A stretch of DNA of 64,000 bases from Sulfuricystis multivorans (GTDB taxonomy: Bacteria > Pseudomonadota > Gammaproteobacteria > Burkholderiales > Rhodocyclaceae): positions 62,001-126,000 of the forward strand of contig NZ_AP018719.1 of the NCBI RefSeq assembly GCF_003966565.1. Direction: 5' to 3'. The translations under genes were made by a program, and so were the position numbers. The number at the start of each line of letters is the position of its first letter. Position 1 is the stretch's first letter. This document shows positions 15,357 to 23,356 of this stretch, piece by piece. A model generated the notes under the pieces. That model was not told where the DNA came from, did no database searches, and saw nothing but the letters and a program-made list of their open reading frames with translations.

Positions 15357-15824
15357 TCACCGACGAGCGATGTTCTCGATCGCGCGGATTTCCTTGGCGA
15401 TATCGTCCAGCAGCTGGCGGCCGCGGGACATCAATTCGCTTTCGGGGGGAAGCACTTCGCCTTCCAGCACCTGTCCCGGCAGGACCGGGTGAAGGAGCCG
15501 GGCGGCGTAGCTCGAACCAATCCGCATCTCCGCCTCGACCAGATAGGCGTCGATTTTCATGGCGACGAGCCTCTGGTCCATATCGAACGGGATGAAGAGG
15601 TCCATGGCGGCCAAGACGTTGTTGCCTTCGCTCCTGTACTCCCCATTCACCCACCAGCTGTCGCTCGATCCAGCATCGACACGAATCTGAGCTTCCTTGC
15701 GACCCACCGCGGTCGCGAAGAACTTGTTCATCACCTGCGGCGCGGTGTCGAGTTCTTTCCATCCAGCATCGATCATCTTGCCGACGATGATGGCGAGGAC
15801 CTGCAGTTTCAGCTCTTCTTTCAT
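15357..15824 (-). CDS. Hypothetical protein, about 155 residues
   Basis: ATG at 15824 (MKEELKLQVLAIIVGKMIDA) is chosen, with GAAGAA just upstream. A 15-base tandem duplication (ATGGGATGTGAAGAA) has produced a second identical start context at 15839, so a form with five extra residues (MGCEE) is possible. The protein is soluble, with NKFFATAVGRKEAQIRVDAG, VLAAMDLFIPFDMDQRLVAM and a helical C-terminus. No family recognised. Confidence 0.55.
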   Translation of the reverse strand: MKEELKLQVLAIIVGKMIDAGWKELDTAPQVMNKFFATAVGRKEAQIRVDAGSSDSWWVNGEYRSEGNNVLAAMDLFIPFDMDQRLVAMKIDAYLVEAEMRIGSSYAARLLHPVLPGQVLEGEVLPPESELMSRGRQLLDDIAKEIRAIENIARR

Positions 15825-15861
15825 TTCTTCACATCCCATTTCTTCACATCCCAAAAGGAAC

Positions 15862-15887
15862 GCCCCCAAGCCTTTCGGCAAGGGGGC
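15862..15887 (-). terminator. Probable terminator after the 15895 gene
   Basis: GCCCCC (15862-15867) pairs with GGGGGC (15882-15887); the inner GCC/GGC pair extends it across two mismatches. It lies 8 bases past the stop of the 15895 gene. A weak CCTTTTGG run follows on the minus strand, so the terminator call is reasonable but not strong. Confidence 0.55.
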
Positions 15888-15894
15888 ATAAGTC

Positions 15895-16494
15895 TTAACG
15901 CAGCATGCTGATGTTCACGTAGCAGCACTCACCGTTCGGTTTGTCCGGGTCAAAGCCGAAGTAGGCCTTGAGTCCGAAGTCACCGACCAGCATCGTGTCG
16001 CCGACGGTCACACCGCGCGTGGTCTCGAACCAGGCGAGCACCCGATCCAGGCCGACCTTGTGGACCAGAGGCAGAGCCTCGGGTGCCAGGTTGAATCGAC
16101 CCGACAGGCAATGCCGGTCGAGCGCGGACTGGGGAACCGGCCACCAATCTTCGGCAACCGGATGAACGACTGCCCCGCAAGCGGGACATTCACCCACCGG
16201 CATCGGCTCGCCAGGGGCGACCCGTTGCTCCAGATCCAAGACGGGCTTGAGCTCGTCCTGCTTCCGATAGCCGGCATCGCAGTTGTCACACCGGTAATGC
16301 ACGATGTACTCAGCGATGTCGTCCAGTACGGACGGCGCTTTTTCCATGAGCAGCGCCTTGTGGGCGTCGCTCAATTCCGGGGCAGGATCACCAGCTTCCA
16401 GGTTCTGGAAGTCGATGACCACCACATCCACCTCTGGGCTCGCAACGTGCTCGACGATACCGCCCTTGGTCAGCCACACGACCACGGCGCTCAT
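15895..16494 (-). CDS. Hypothetical protein with zinc-finger cysteines, 199 residues
   Basis: ATG at 16494 (MSAVVVWLTKGGIVEHVASP) overlaps the stop of the 50-residue gene upstream (ATGA), which fixes the start. Residues about 65-120 hold two cysteine pairs, YRCDNCDAGYRKQDE and VGECPACGAVVHP, likely a zinc finger. The C-terminal part (HKVGLDRVLAWFETTRGVTV, YFGFDPDKPNGECCYVNIS) is not recognised. It is coupled to the small gene before it. Confidence 0.65.
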   Translation of the reverse strand: MSAVVVWLTKGGIVEHVASPEVDVVVIDFQNLEAGDPAPELSDAHKALLMEKAPSVLDDIAEYIVHYRCDNCDAGYRKQDELKPVLDLEQRVAPGEPMPVGECPACGAVVHPVAEDWWPVPQSALDRHCLSGRFNLAPEALPLVHKVGLDRVLAWFETTRGVTVGDTMLVGDFGLKAYFGFDPDKPNGECCYVNISMLR

Positions 16495-16643
16495 ACCTGA
16501 CCTCCCCATGGAAGGAACATGCCGATGACGCCGCAGACGAGGGTGACCTTGAACACCAGAGCGTCTAGCTTGTCCGGGTTGTTCCAGATGGAGTCCTGCG
16601 TAAAGATGTTGCGATTGAAACGCGAATTAACGACTGCTTGCAT
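16491..16643 (-). CDS. Small protein, 50 residues
   Basis: ATG at 16643 follows GAGGTGCAACC. The product (MQAVVNSRFNRNIFTQDSIW, then DALVFKVTLVCGVIGMFLPW) has one hydrophobic segment near its C-terminus, so it may be a small tail-anchored membrane protein. Its TGA overlaps the ATG of the next gene, a coupling that supports both starts. A hairpin of the leader-repeat type lies 34 bases upstream. Confidence 0.6.
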   Translation of the reverse strand: MQAVVNSRFNRNIFTQDSIWNNPDKLDALVFKVTLVCGVIGMFLPWGGQV

Positions 16644-16677
16644 GGTTGCACCTCACTCAAAACGGGGCGCAATCAGC

Positions 16678-16706
16678 CCCTGTCGGGGTTGTTGGCCCCA
16701 ACAGGG
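16678..16706 (-). repeat. Leader hairpin, third member of the family
   Basis: CCCTGT and GGGG (16678-16688) pair with CCCC and ACAGGG (16696-16706). Position (34 bases from the start at 16643) and layout match the hairpins of copies A and B. The sequence behind it (GACCGCAGACCGCCAAGGCGG) only partly resembles their 47-base core (AACGCAGACCAGCAGGCG). Confidence 0.5.
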
Positions 16707-16897
16707 AAAGACCGCAGACCGCCAAGGCGGTACCGCGATAGATGCCTGCAACAAACTTCGCTGCAGGAAGTCCCGGCCAGACAGCACCGGAAGGAGTCGG
16801 GATAAATCGGGGCGTATCCCGCGACACCACAGAACATCGTTTGCACCAAGGCGCTTGCCTTGATCGACCGACCAATGTAAGAGCCTTGATAGGGCTC

Positions 16898-17218
16898 TTA
16901 CTTTGCTTGGGACTGAAGTAAAGAGGCCTCCTCAAGCACCTTCGCCTTCAGGGTTTCGCGCTCATTCGCCCAGATCAACTGAAAGTGCTCCTTGATCCTG
17001 GCTATCCTGACTGCACCCTGTGGGTCGTTCTTGCAATACAGCTCACAGGTAGCTTTGAACTCTTCGATTGCGGCATCTTTGCCATCCAGAAGCCGGGTCC
17101 TGATGTACTGCTTCACTATGGCCACAGCCTCGCAGTAGGCCATCCACTCGATGCCGTTTCGATCGACCGTGGCTTTCCAGGCATCGTCAAAGGGATACGG
17201 CTTGTGGCTGGTAACCAT
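16898..17218 (-). CDS. Hypothetical protein, 106 residues
   Basis: The product is a small helical soluble protein (MVTSHKPYPFDDAWKATVDR, VAIVKQYIRTRLLDGKDAAI, EEFKATCELYCKND). Its start lies 32 bases inside the end of the upstream gene. The stop codon is buried in a 9-10-pair hairpin (GTAAGAGCC at 16877-16885 with GGGCTCTTAC at 16892-16901). It is probably the last gene of the recombinase operon. Function unknown. Confidence 0.6.
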   Translation of the reverse strand: MVTSHKPYPFDDAWKATVDRNGIEWMAYCEAVAIVKQYIRTRLLDGKDAAIEEFKATCELYCKNDPQGAVRIARIKEHFQLIWANERETLKAKVLEEASLLQSQAK

Positions 17219-17549
17219 GGCTTCCCTCTTCGGAAAGACCTAAATCGTGCGATGCGGAGAAGGATCCGACTGCAAGAACTTGCCCTCTCCGATAGAACGT
17301 CTCGAAGATCGAGCGTGGAACGCCCATCAGAAAACGCCTGTGGAATGGGTTGGGCGTCTCGTGGCGGTCTTCTAGGAAGTCCTCTTTCCCTAGCTCGTAG
17401 GCTTCATTCATGGTGAAGTTGGCGATCGCATCGAGATCCGTTTTGGTCAGCTCATAGATCGACTTTCCCGACCAAGCGGGAGGTAATCCGGAATCGGGGA
17501 TGTAGATTGGGGCGTGCTCCGGATCACCACTCAAAAGAATGGCAGGCAT
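17187..17549 (-). CDS. Hypothetical protein, 120 residues
   Basis: ATG at 17549 (MPAILLSGDPEHAPIYIPDS) is preceded by GGAGACAGCACT and lies 11 bases after the recombinase stop; the frame start at 17576 would overlap the recombinase. The sequence contains YELTKTDLDAIANFTMNEAY and RRFLMGVPRSIFETFYRRGQ. No family recognised. It belongs to the recombinase operon. Confidence 0.6.
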   Translation of the reverse strand: MPAILLSGDPEHAPIYIPDSGLPPAWSGKSIYELTKTDLDAIANFTMNEAYELGKEDFLEDRHETPNPFHRRFLMGVPRSIFETFYRRGQVLAVGSFSASHDLGLSEEGSHGYQPQAVSL

Positions 17550-17560
17550 AGTGCTGTCTC

Positions 17561-18655
17561 CTAGCAAAAAGTACAAACTCCATTTCCGTCTTTCTTCTTT
17601 TCCTTACTCTGCTTGTCCGTACTGGGCATCGAGATCGGTTTGAATGTATAGGTCATGCTTACCGGGTCCTGGCGCAGGGCGTGTCCATAACTGCCGTAGT
17701 AACTGGTGGTGACATCGATCCGGCCGTGGCCTAGCGCACGGGACACGGTGATGCTGGCTGCCCGGTGCGTCTCGCGCTCAATCCGGCCAATGGCGCCGCC
17801 CTTGATCGGACTGGGCAGACCGCCGGTCTCTTCCTCATAGGCGCGTTGAGCATAGCCGTGACGCAAACCGTGAGGAGTAACGCCGGCTGTCTTGCCAGAG
17901 ATCCCGAGTCGGTTCCTGACGTAGTGATAGAACCGCCCTTGGGCCTGCGTGAAGGTGCAATCCGGCCACCTCAGCCGCTTGGTGTTGCCAGACTCAGCAA
18001 CCTGACGAGCCCAGGCAATTATTTCCCGTTGCTGATCCGACTTGATCGGTACGCGACGGACACGGCCCCCCTTCGTGCCCTCGTGGATCTCCAGCATCCT
18101 TCCGCCATCGACCACAGCATTAGCCGGACGCAACTCAATGCTCTCTTTAACACGCAGACCAAAGTAGTGCTGCATGGCCAACATGACGGCGAGGCGCTCA
18201 TCAATCTGCTTTGCTAGCTGGATGATCGTCAGCGGATCAATGTCTTTCGCGTCCCAGGCCTTCGAGACCTTAGCAACGGTGTGTCTCCGAACCTCCTCGG
18301 CCGGCAAGTAGGCGGTGATGCCCTTCACAACGTTGAACTTGCCCAACCAGCTGCAGAGGACTTTGATCATCGAAAGCCGTGTGTGCAGAGTTCCGGCGAC
18401 GATGCCCTTCTCATGCCAGTAGGCCATGAGTGTTTCGACGTGCTTAGAGGACAGGGATTCCAGTTTGCGGATGCGGTATCCCAGTTCCCACAGCTCTGCG
18501 ACCATCAGCAGTATGAACTGCCGGCGCTCAGTACGCATCTTGGCTGAGCAGACGCGATCGCCTTTGGCACGAAGCCGCAGGTAAGGTTCGATAGTGCGAA
18601 GAACTCCGTCGATTATGTACTTCGGCAGCACTCGTTCGGCAAGGGATTTAGCCAT
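17561..18655 (-). CDS. Tyrosine recombinase / site-specific integrase
   Basis: The start is ATG at 18655 (MAKSLAERVLPKYIIDGVLR), overlapping the small gene upstream by 8 bases; the longer frame to 18805 is that gene's shadow. The 364-residue protein has a SAM-like core-binding domain (about 30-140) and a catalytic domain with the full set: R in YFGLRVKESIEL, K in EGTKGGRVRRVP, HGLRHGYAQR, GHGR in SRALGHGRIDVTTSYYG and the tyrosine nucleophile there. It resembles the Integrase_1 group (PF12835) found on large mobile elements. Such enzymes either integrate an ICE or resolve plasmid multimers; no attachment site could be identified. C-terminus is basic (SKEKKKDGNG). Confidence 0.88.
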   Translation of the reverse strand: MAKSLAERVLPKYIIDGVLRTIEPYLRLRAKGDRVCSAKMRTERRQFILLMVAELWELGYRIRKLESLSSKHVETLMAYWHEKGIVAGTLHTRLSMIKVLCSWLGKFNVVKGITAYLPAEEVRRHTVAKVSKAWDAKDIDPLTIIQLAKQIDERLAVMLAMQHYFGLRVKESIELRPANAVVDGGRMLEIHEGTKGGRVRRVPIKSDQQREIIAWARQVAESGNTKRLRWPDCTFTQAQGRFYHYVRNRLGISGKTAGVTPHGLRHGYAQRAYEEETGGLPSPIKGGAIGRIERETHRAASITVSRALGHGRIDVTTSYYGSYGHALRQDPVSMTYTFKPISMPSTDKQSKEKKKDGNGVCTFC

Positions 18656-18827
18656 ATGCCACCTCGCGAACTGGAATGGCCGGAGGAGATGCGCACTCCA
18701 GGAAGACAACCTGGGATGCTTGCGTGATGCACTCGATCGCTTCCGCTTCGACTTCAATGCCGTAGCGGAGCAGATCGTTATAGACGTCTTGCGGCAGATA
18801 GCCACGCTTTGTCGATTCGTTGCTCAT
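18648..18827 (-). CDS. Small protein, 59 residues, leading the recombinase operon
   Basis: ATG at 18827 follows CTGGAGACCAGAC. The product starts MSNESTKRGYLPQDVYNDLL and ends PVREVAYG; it is acidic in the middle (RYGIEVEAEAIECITQASQV). Its stop overlaps the recombinase ATG by 8 bases. It could be a small partner or regulator of the recombinase, comparable to an excisionase by position only. Confidence 0.55.
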   Translation of the reverse strand: MSNESTKRGYLPQDVYNDLLRYGIEVEAEAIECITQASQVVFLECASPPAIPVREVAYG

Positions 18828-19737
18828 GTCTGGTCTCCAGGTGTTGAATGGAAAACCGACTCGGTCTTGTCGGTGCGCAGATGTGCGCAGTCCTCATGCG
18901 GAGCCGCGCATGAGGAAAGTTCGGGTACAGCAGGAATGGCGAGAGTGTTTAGAAAGGTGAATCAGGTGGCGACGGCAGGTTCCATTTCTGCAACCCGGCG
19001 TCAGCGGCGGCGCATCACAGCGCGGCACGCCCAAGTCCGGTAGCCCAATCCGCTCGCAGCGGTTGGACCCATTGGTGTCGAATCGCATTCGACGGGAGCA
19101 CCCCAGAGGAATACCCCCCAGGCGGATTTTTACCCGCACCGGTCCTGTCCATCTGCGACCACGAGCCCCATGGACTCGCTTCGCAGTCCGATCGTTTTGC
19201 CTAACCAGGCAAGGTGGTCATCCGTGGATGACTCGATCGCTTTTCTGAAGAAATTGCTCCGGCCCCGAAGGGATTTTTGCCTCCTGCCACCAGAGGCCTC
19301 GGTTGCGCCGTCCAGCTAGACGATCCGGCCTCTACCGGATTTCTACACCGGGGGTCCATGAAGGACGCTCACGCTGCAATTTCTTTGTTCGAGTGTCGGC
19401 CAGTGGGTGAAGTGCAAAAGAGTCAGGGACCGCCCTGCTCCTGCAACGACATGCCAAAAGGCCCAGGAAAGTTGTCCTCCAGTGAGGAGAACGATGATGG
19501 GAGTTGCACAACAACTCGGTAACGCCCGTCTAAGAGCGGGATGTCCCACAGGACATCGAAGGCCGTAGCCAGTTCTACCAGCTACGGGATTCCGGCGCGG
19601 CTCGCACCGAAATAGCAACGGCTTTGTTGGTTTTGACAACACCAACTCCAGGAGGCCGTCGTGATCCTGGGTGGTCCATCACGGACACACAACGGGGCGC
19701 ATTTTGATCGCTTTTACCGGTCCGTGTCAACCCCTCA
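18828..19737. other. Gene-free, hairpin-rich region
   Basis: About 900 bases with no believable gene. At least a dozen short perfect stems occur in a row. Examples are CCTCATGC/GCATGAGG (18892/18908), CCGCT/AGCGG (19050/19058), GTCGAAT/ATTCGAC (19077/19087), TTGCCT/AGGCAA (19197/19207), GTCATCC/GGATGAC (19217/19226), ATCCGG/CCGGAT (19323/19335), GAGTTG/CAACTC (19501/19512), ATGTCC/GGACAT (19541/19551), CCGTAGC/GCTACGG (19563/19581) and CGTGAT/ATCACG (19660/19678). Possible roles are a structured RNA, a single-strand origin, leading-region promoters or an oriT; none can be proven from sequence alone. Confidence 0.5.
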
Positions 19738-19858
19738 GGGCATTCAATATCCAATCAGGTGATTATTCTGTTCGAATTTAACCCCTCAAACCTAGTCCAG
19801 AAGCGGAAATCGATCCCCGTCAGGTTTGAGTCGAGTTTTGAATGGATATTGAATGCCC
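19738..19858. repeat. Long interrupted inverted repeat beside the centromere region
   Basis: GGGCATTCAATATCCA (19738-19753) is perfectly inverted at 19843-19858, and an inner pair CTCAAACCT (19785-19793) / AGGTTTGAG (19822-19830) is nested inside. The 121-base palindrome-like unit lies between the hairpin-rich region and the TGGCGACAC array, so it may be a protein-binding or replication element. No gene crosses it. Confidence 0.7.
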
Positions 19859-19944
19859 CCTTCTGGGAGGGGGAGTGCCGCCGCCGAAATTCACCCCCTC
19901 CACAGCCAGCCATTTCAGCTGGTTCTTCGGCAGAGCCGTCCTCC

Positions 19945-20087
19945 GTGTCGCCACCCTTGCTGTACCGGAAGATCTCACGTTGTTTTGGCGACACTGCGGT
20001 GCCACTGTGTCGCCACCCATGCCGCACCAGAGGATCCTCCGTTGTTTGGCGACACTGCGGTGCCACAGTGTCGCCACTGTGTCGCCA
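19945..20087. repeat. TGGCGACAC box array, probable parC-like centromere
   Basis: Six copies of the 9-mer occur: GTGTCGCCA at 19945, 20007, 20068 and 20079, and the inverse TGGCGACAC at 19986 and 20047. Two pairs form palindromes with 12-base spacing (19986-20015 and 20047-20076) around a conserved TGCGGTGCCAC. The array lies directly upstream of the parM-parR operon, where actin-type systems keep the ParR-binding centromere, which usually doubles as the operon's operator. Confidence 0.75.
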
Positions 20088-20224
20088 CCCTTGGGATTTA
20101 CGCAAAAAAGTTTGCGCTACCTGTCCATTCCTACCTCTAATCCCATCGATTCGGCAGTATTTCCGACTTCCTTCCACCCATCCGGATGCCGACAATCACC
20201 TCTCCCATATCAGAGAGGCCTTCC

Positions 20225-21289
20225 ATGTCACTTTCCATCACTACCCGTGCGATCGACGTCGGCTACGGCCACATCAAGTTTTCCGACGGCCGCCACCCGA
20301 CGAGCCAAATCATCCGCACCGACTCCATTCCGTCTCAATCTCCCATCGCCAGGCCTAGCGTTAAGCTTGGAGCCGGCGTTATGAAACAGCGGGATACTTT
20401 TCTAGTCCCTGTCGGCGGGCGCCTGTTCGAGGTTGGCCGCGACGTCCATTTGGCCCTCCATGGAAAACAAGAGACCGAGGTTATGGACGAAAACTTTTGC
20501 CTTGGCGATGCCTACGCCGCGAGGCTCTTTGGCGCAATCAACTACATGGTTCCGAACTTGCCAGCCGACGTGATCGATGTCTTGGTCTTGGGTTTGCCAC
20601 TCAATACCTATCGGAAGCATCATGCTGCACTGGCGAAGCGCTTCGTCGGGGAACACGAAATCAATGAGCGTGGTTCCAAGATCCAGATCAAGACCTGCCA
20701 CGTTTATCCTCAACCGCTTGGGAGCTACATGTGCTACCTAGCGACCAACCCCTGCCACGAAAAGGCTCCGTTGGCTCTGTCGATCGACCCTGGCTACAAC
20801 ACTGTCGACTGGTTCGTCTGCCAGGGAATGTCCGCCAACGATTCGTTGAGCGATGCCGTGCCGCGCGGCATGGGCGCTGTGCTTCGCGCAATCGCGGACG
20901 ACATCATCAAAACGCACGGATTTGATGCAACACCCGTGGAACTCGTCCGAGCCATCGATCGTTCCCTCACCACCAAAACACCGTTCGAGCTTTACGGGCA
21001 GCGCTTCGACATCGAGAAGCACCTTGCTGCAGGTGATGACGTGGTGTACGAAGCCGCCCAGGCGATCAAGAACTCAATCGGGTCGGGATCGGATATCAAC
21101 GTGATCATTCTCACCGGCGGCGGAGCTTCGTTTTATGCGAAGGCTATCGCAGAGAAGTTCCCGCGCCATAAGGTCGTGACGCTTGAAGAACCGGCGCTAG
21201 CCAATGTGCGTGGATTCCACATGATCGGCGAAAAGCTGGCGAAGTCGCTTGGGCAGGCACTTAAGATGAGCGCCGTAGCAACAGCATGA
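20225..21289 (+). CDS. parM: ParM/StbA-type plasmid segregation actin
   Basis: ATG at 20225 is chosen (GAGAGG ribosome-binding site, 6-base gap); the start at 20186 is less likely. The 354-residue protein has the actin-fold nucleotide motifs: phosphate-1 AIDVGYGHIKFSDG at the N-terminus, phosphate-2 ALSIDPGYNTVDWFV in the middle and the adenosine motif VIILTGGGASFYAKAI near the C-terminus. ParM/StbA proteins polymerise with ATP and push plasmid copies apart through ParR bound to a centromere. The overlapping ParR-like gene follows and a box array lies upstream, completing a type II partition locus. Confidence 0.87.
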   Translation: MSLSITTRAIDVGYGHIKFSDGRHPTSQIIRTDSIPSQSPIARPSVKLGAGVMKQRDTFLVPVGGRLFEVGRDVHLALHGKQETEVMDENFCLGDAYAARLFGAINYMVPNLPADVIDVLVLGLPLNTYRKHHAALAKRFVGEHEINERGSKIQIKTCHVYPQPLGSYMCYLATNPCHEKAPLALSIDPGYNTVDWFVCQGMSANDSLSDAVPRGMGAVLRAIADDIIKTHGFDATPVELVRAIDRSLTTKTPFELYGQRFDIEKHLAAGDDVVYEAAQAIKNSIGSGSDINVIILTGGGASFYAKAIAEKFPRHKVVTLEEPALANVRGFHMIGEKLAKSLGQALKMSAVATA

Positions 21290-21627
21290 GCGACAAAGAC
21301 GATTCGTCCTTCCGCGTTCATGCGCGCTTCAATCGGGTCGAGTATGCCGACCTGGAAGAGGACCTGAACCGCTATTCACCGGGCGCCGATCGCTCCGGAC
21401 GGATACGCTTTCTGATACGCCTAGGACTGGAAGTTTCCAAAGGGCGGATTCCTTCGCTTCCCACGGAGGAGCAAGCCTGTCCCTCGCAACAAGGCACCCG
21501 AGAGAATACGGAGCAAGCTGCACCCATGGCCGTCTCGCCCAAGCCAATCCATCAGCCAGAACCCGACGATATTCTGGACTCCCTGGGTATTGATCCCGCC
21601 TCGTTTCAATTTGGCAGCCAAACATGA
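21286..21627 (+). CDS. parR: ParR/StbB-like centromere-binding protein
   Basis: The ATG overlaps the parM stop (ATGA). Residues about 8-52 (FRVHARFNRVEYADLEEDLN, SGRIRFLIRLGLEVSKG) form a ribbon-helix-helix with strand, helix, turn and helix in order; the rest is a flexible acidic tail ending DDILDSLGIDPASFQFG. By position it is the adaptor that binds the TGGCGACAC boxes upstream and caps the ParM filament with its C-terminal tail. Sequence similarity to any one ParR is low, as is usual for this family. The stop overlaps the next gene. Confidence 0.7.
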   Translation: MSDKDDSSFRVHARFNRVEYADLEEDLNRYSPGADRSGRIRFLIRLGLEVSKGRIPSLPTEEQACPSQQGTRENTEQAAPMAVSPKPIHQPEPDDILDSLGIDPASFQFGSQT

Positions 21628-22604
21628 AGCTATCGATTGTCGTCCCCTGCTATAACGAGGAAGCCACGATCCCAGTCTTCCTTTCAACAGTCACACCGAT
21701 CGTCCAAAGCACCGGCCTCGATTACGAGATCATTTTTGTGGACGACGGCTCTCGCGACACCACAGTGGCCACCATCGTTGCCCTATCCAACCTCTATTCC
21801 AAGGTGCGACTGGTTGAACTATCACGCAATTTTGGGAAAGAAGCCGCGATGACCGCCGGTTTCTCTTATGCGACGGGGGATGCCATCATCCCAATGGATT
21901 GCGATCTTCAAGATCCGCCAGAATTGATTCCTGAAATGATCGCGAAGTGGAAAGCTGGCTTTAAAGTCGTGCATGCAGTCCGCAGATCCAGACAGACTGA
22001 CACTTGGCTGAAGCGTATCACGGCCAGCGCCTTCTACCGGATGATGGAAGGCATCACCGACGTCGCGATCCCACCCAACTGCGGTGACTACCGGCTCATG
22101 GATCGCACTGTGGTCAATGCCATTCTGTCCTTTCCAGAACGGAACCGATTCATGAAAGGGATCATGGCTGCTGCCGGGTTCAAAGCTACCCAAGTCGAGT
22201 ATGACCGGCCGGAGCGCGCCGCCGGCGAAACTAAGTTCAACTTCTGGAAGCTCTGGAACTTCGCACTCGACGGCATTACCGGATTTTCTACCGTCCCCCT
22301 CCGAATATGGACCTACATCGGCGCCATAGTCGCGCTGTTTTCGTTCTCCTACGCCGGCTGGATCATCATCAAAACCATAGTCTGGGGTGTCGTTACGCCT
22401 GGGTTTGCAACCTTAACCAGCGTCATCCTTTTCCTCGGCGGGATACAGTTGATTGGCATTGGCGTTCTCGGCGAGTACATCGGACGTATCGTGGCAGAAA
22501 CCAAGCGCCGCCCTCTTTTCCTAGTCGGAGCACTGTATGGCTTCGAGGATCGCAACACCGTTGTCCAGCTTGATGCGGCATCTGCTGATCGAGGAGCTCT
22601 TTGA
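21624..22604 (+). CDS. gtrB: GtrB-like family-2 glycosyltransferase (undecaprenyl-phosphate sugar transferase)
   Basis: The 326-residue protein is a GT2/DPM1-type transferase: LSIVVPCYNEEATIPVFLST at the N-terminus, VDDGSRD, the metal-binding DCDLQDPPELI (the GtrB 'DxDLQDP' motif) and a CGDYRLMDR loop. The C-terminus has two transmembrane helices (YIGAIVALFSFSYAGWIII and LTSVILFLGGIQLIGIGVLG). GtrB moves glucose or a similar sugar from UDP-sugar to undecaprenyl phosphate at the cytoplasmic face. The start overlaps the parR stop (ATGA). With the GtrA gene two positions on, it makes a gtr-type surface-modification cassette. Confidence 0.88.
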   Translation: MKLSIVVPCYNEEATIPVFLSTVTPIVQSTGLDYEIIFVDDGSRDTTVATIVALSNLYSKVRLVELSRNFGKEAAMTAGFSYATGDAIIPMDCDLQDPPELIPEMIAKWKAGFKVVHAVRRSRQTDTWLKRITASAFYRMMEGITDVAIPPNCGDYRLMDRTVVNAILSFPERNRFMKGIMAAAGFKATQVEYDRPERAAGETKFNFWKLWNFALDGITGFSTVPLRIWTYIGAIVALFSFSYAGWIIIKTIVWGVVTPGFATLTSVILFLGGIQLIGIGVLGEYIGRIVAETKRRPLFLVGALYGFEDRNTVVQLDAASADRGAL

Positions 22605-23356
22605 TGTCTGCCGCCGAACTACGTCAAGAACATATCGCCTTCCAGGCAAACCTTTACGAATCCAACAACCCGACACGCCGCTGGCTACACAATGTCCGGC
22701 GCGATTGGGTCATTCAAGCCCTCGATCATGTAACGCCGTCACAGGCGCATTTCCTCGAGATCGGCATTGGGTGCGGTATCTACACCCATCTGATGGCTTC
22801 ACGCGGCAAAGTATTCGCGATCGATATCAACTCTGCCTTCGTTGAAGCGGCCAACCAAATCCCCAACGTGGTCGCACAGGTTTCCGATATCACCATCGAC
22901 CGCTTCGATCCAGTACACGACGTTGCTCTCTGCTCTGAAGTGCTCGAGCACGTCCGAGACTCGGCATCCGCACTCAAAAACATCTATGCAAGCCTTAAGC
23001 CGGGGGGCTACCTAGTGTTGACAACCCCGAACTCCTATTCGACGGTTGAACTGACCGCACGGTTGCTCTCATTCGGTCTGGTCGTAAAACTCGCCCGCCT
23101 GATCTACGGCGAGTCTGTCGACGACCTGGGACACATCAACCGCATGACCCGCTCCCAACTTAGGACCCAGATTGACGCCGCCGGCTTCGAGGTCGTGCGC
23201 CAAGAAAACATTGCTTTCTACCTGCCAGTGATCGCCGAGTTTTGCGGAGATCTCGGGGTCCGGATCTGCCAATGGTTCGCACGGCGACTAGCTGGGTCCA
23301 GGCTCGCTCCCCTGCTCTGGACGCAGTGCTGGGTTCTTCGTCGTCCGAAACCATGA
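22601..23356 (+). CDS. SAM-dependent methyltransferase
   Basis: The 251-residue class I methyltransferase has motif I FLEIGIGCGIYTHLM, an acidic residue in KVFAIDINSAFVEA, the post-motif region VALCSEVLEHVRDSASAL and LKPGGYLVLTTPNSYS. The 'CSEVLEHV...LKPGG' signature matches UbiE/Coq5-like (Methyltransf_11/23) enzymes, many of which act on sugar or lipid acceptors in polysaccharide clusters. It starts inside the end of the GT2 gene (4 bases) and its stop overlaps the GtrA start. Acting on a lipid-linked sugar made by the GT2 protein is an inference from context. A hydrophobic stretch near the C-terminus could touch the membrane. Confidence 0.82.
   Translation: MMSAAELRQEHIAFQANLYESNNPTRRWLHNVRRDWVIQALDHVTPSQAHFLEIGIGCGIYTHLMASRGKVFAIDINSAFVEAANQIPNVVAQVSDITIDRFDPVHDVALCSEVLEHVRDSASALKNIYASLKPGGYLVLTTPNSYSTVELTARLLSFGLVVKLARLIYGESVDDLGHINRMTRSQLRTQIDAAGFEVVRQENIAFYLPVIAEFCGDLGVRICQWFARRLAGSRLAPLLWTQCWVLRRPKP

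Noticed and set aside
18656-18805. Fifty-residue N-terminal extension of the recombinase
   Set aside because: It lies in another frame of the 59-residue gene, which has its own ribosome-binding site and natural sequence.
19277-19522. 81-codon plus-strand frame in the hairpin-rich block
   Set aside because: Composition is unnatural, it crosses several hairpins and has no ribosome-binding site.
19945-20087. CRISPR-like repeat array
   Set aside because: Units are 9-mers in both orientations with unequal spacing; this fits protein-binding boxes, not CRISPR repeats and spacers.
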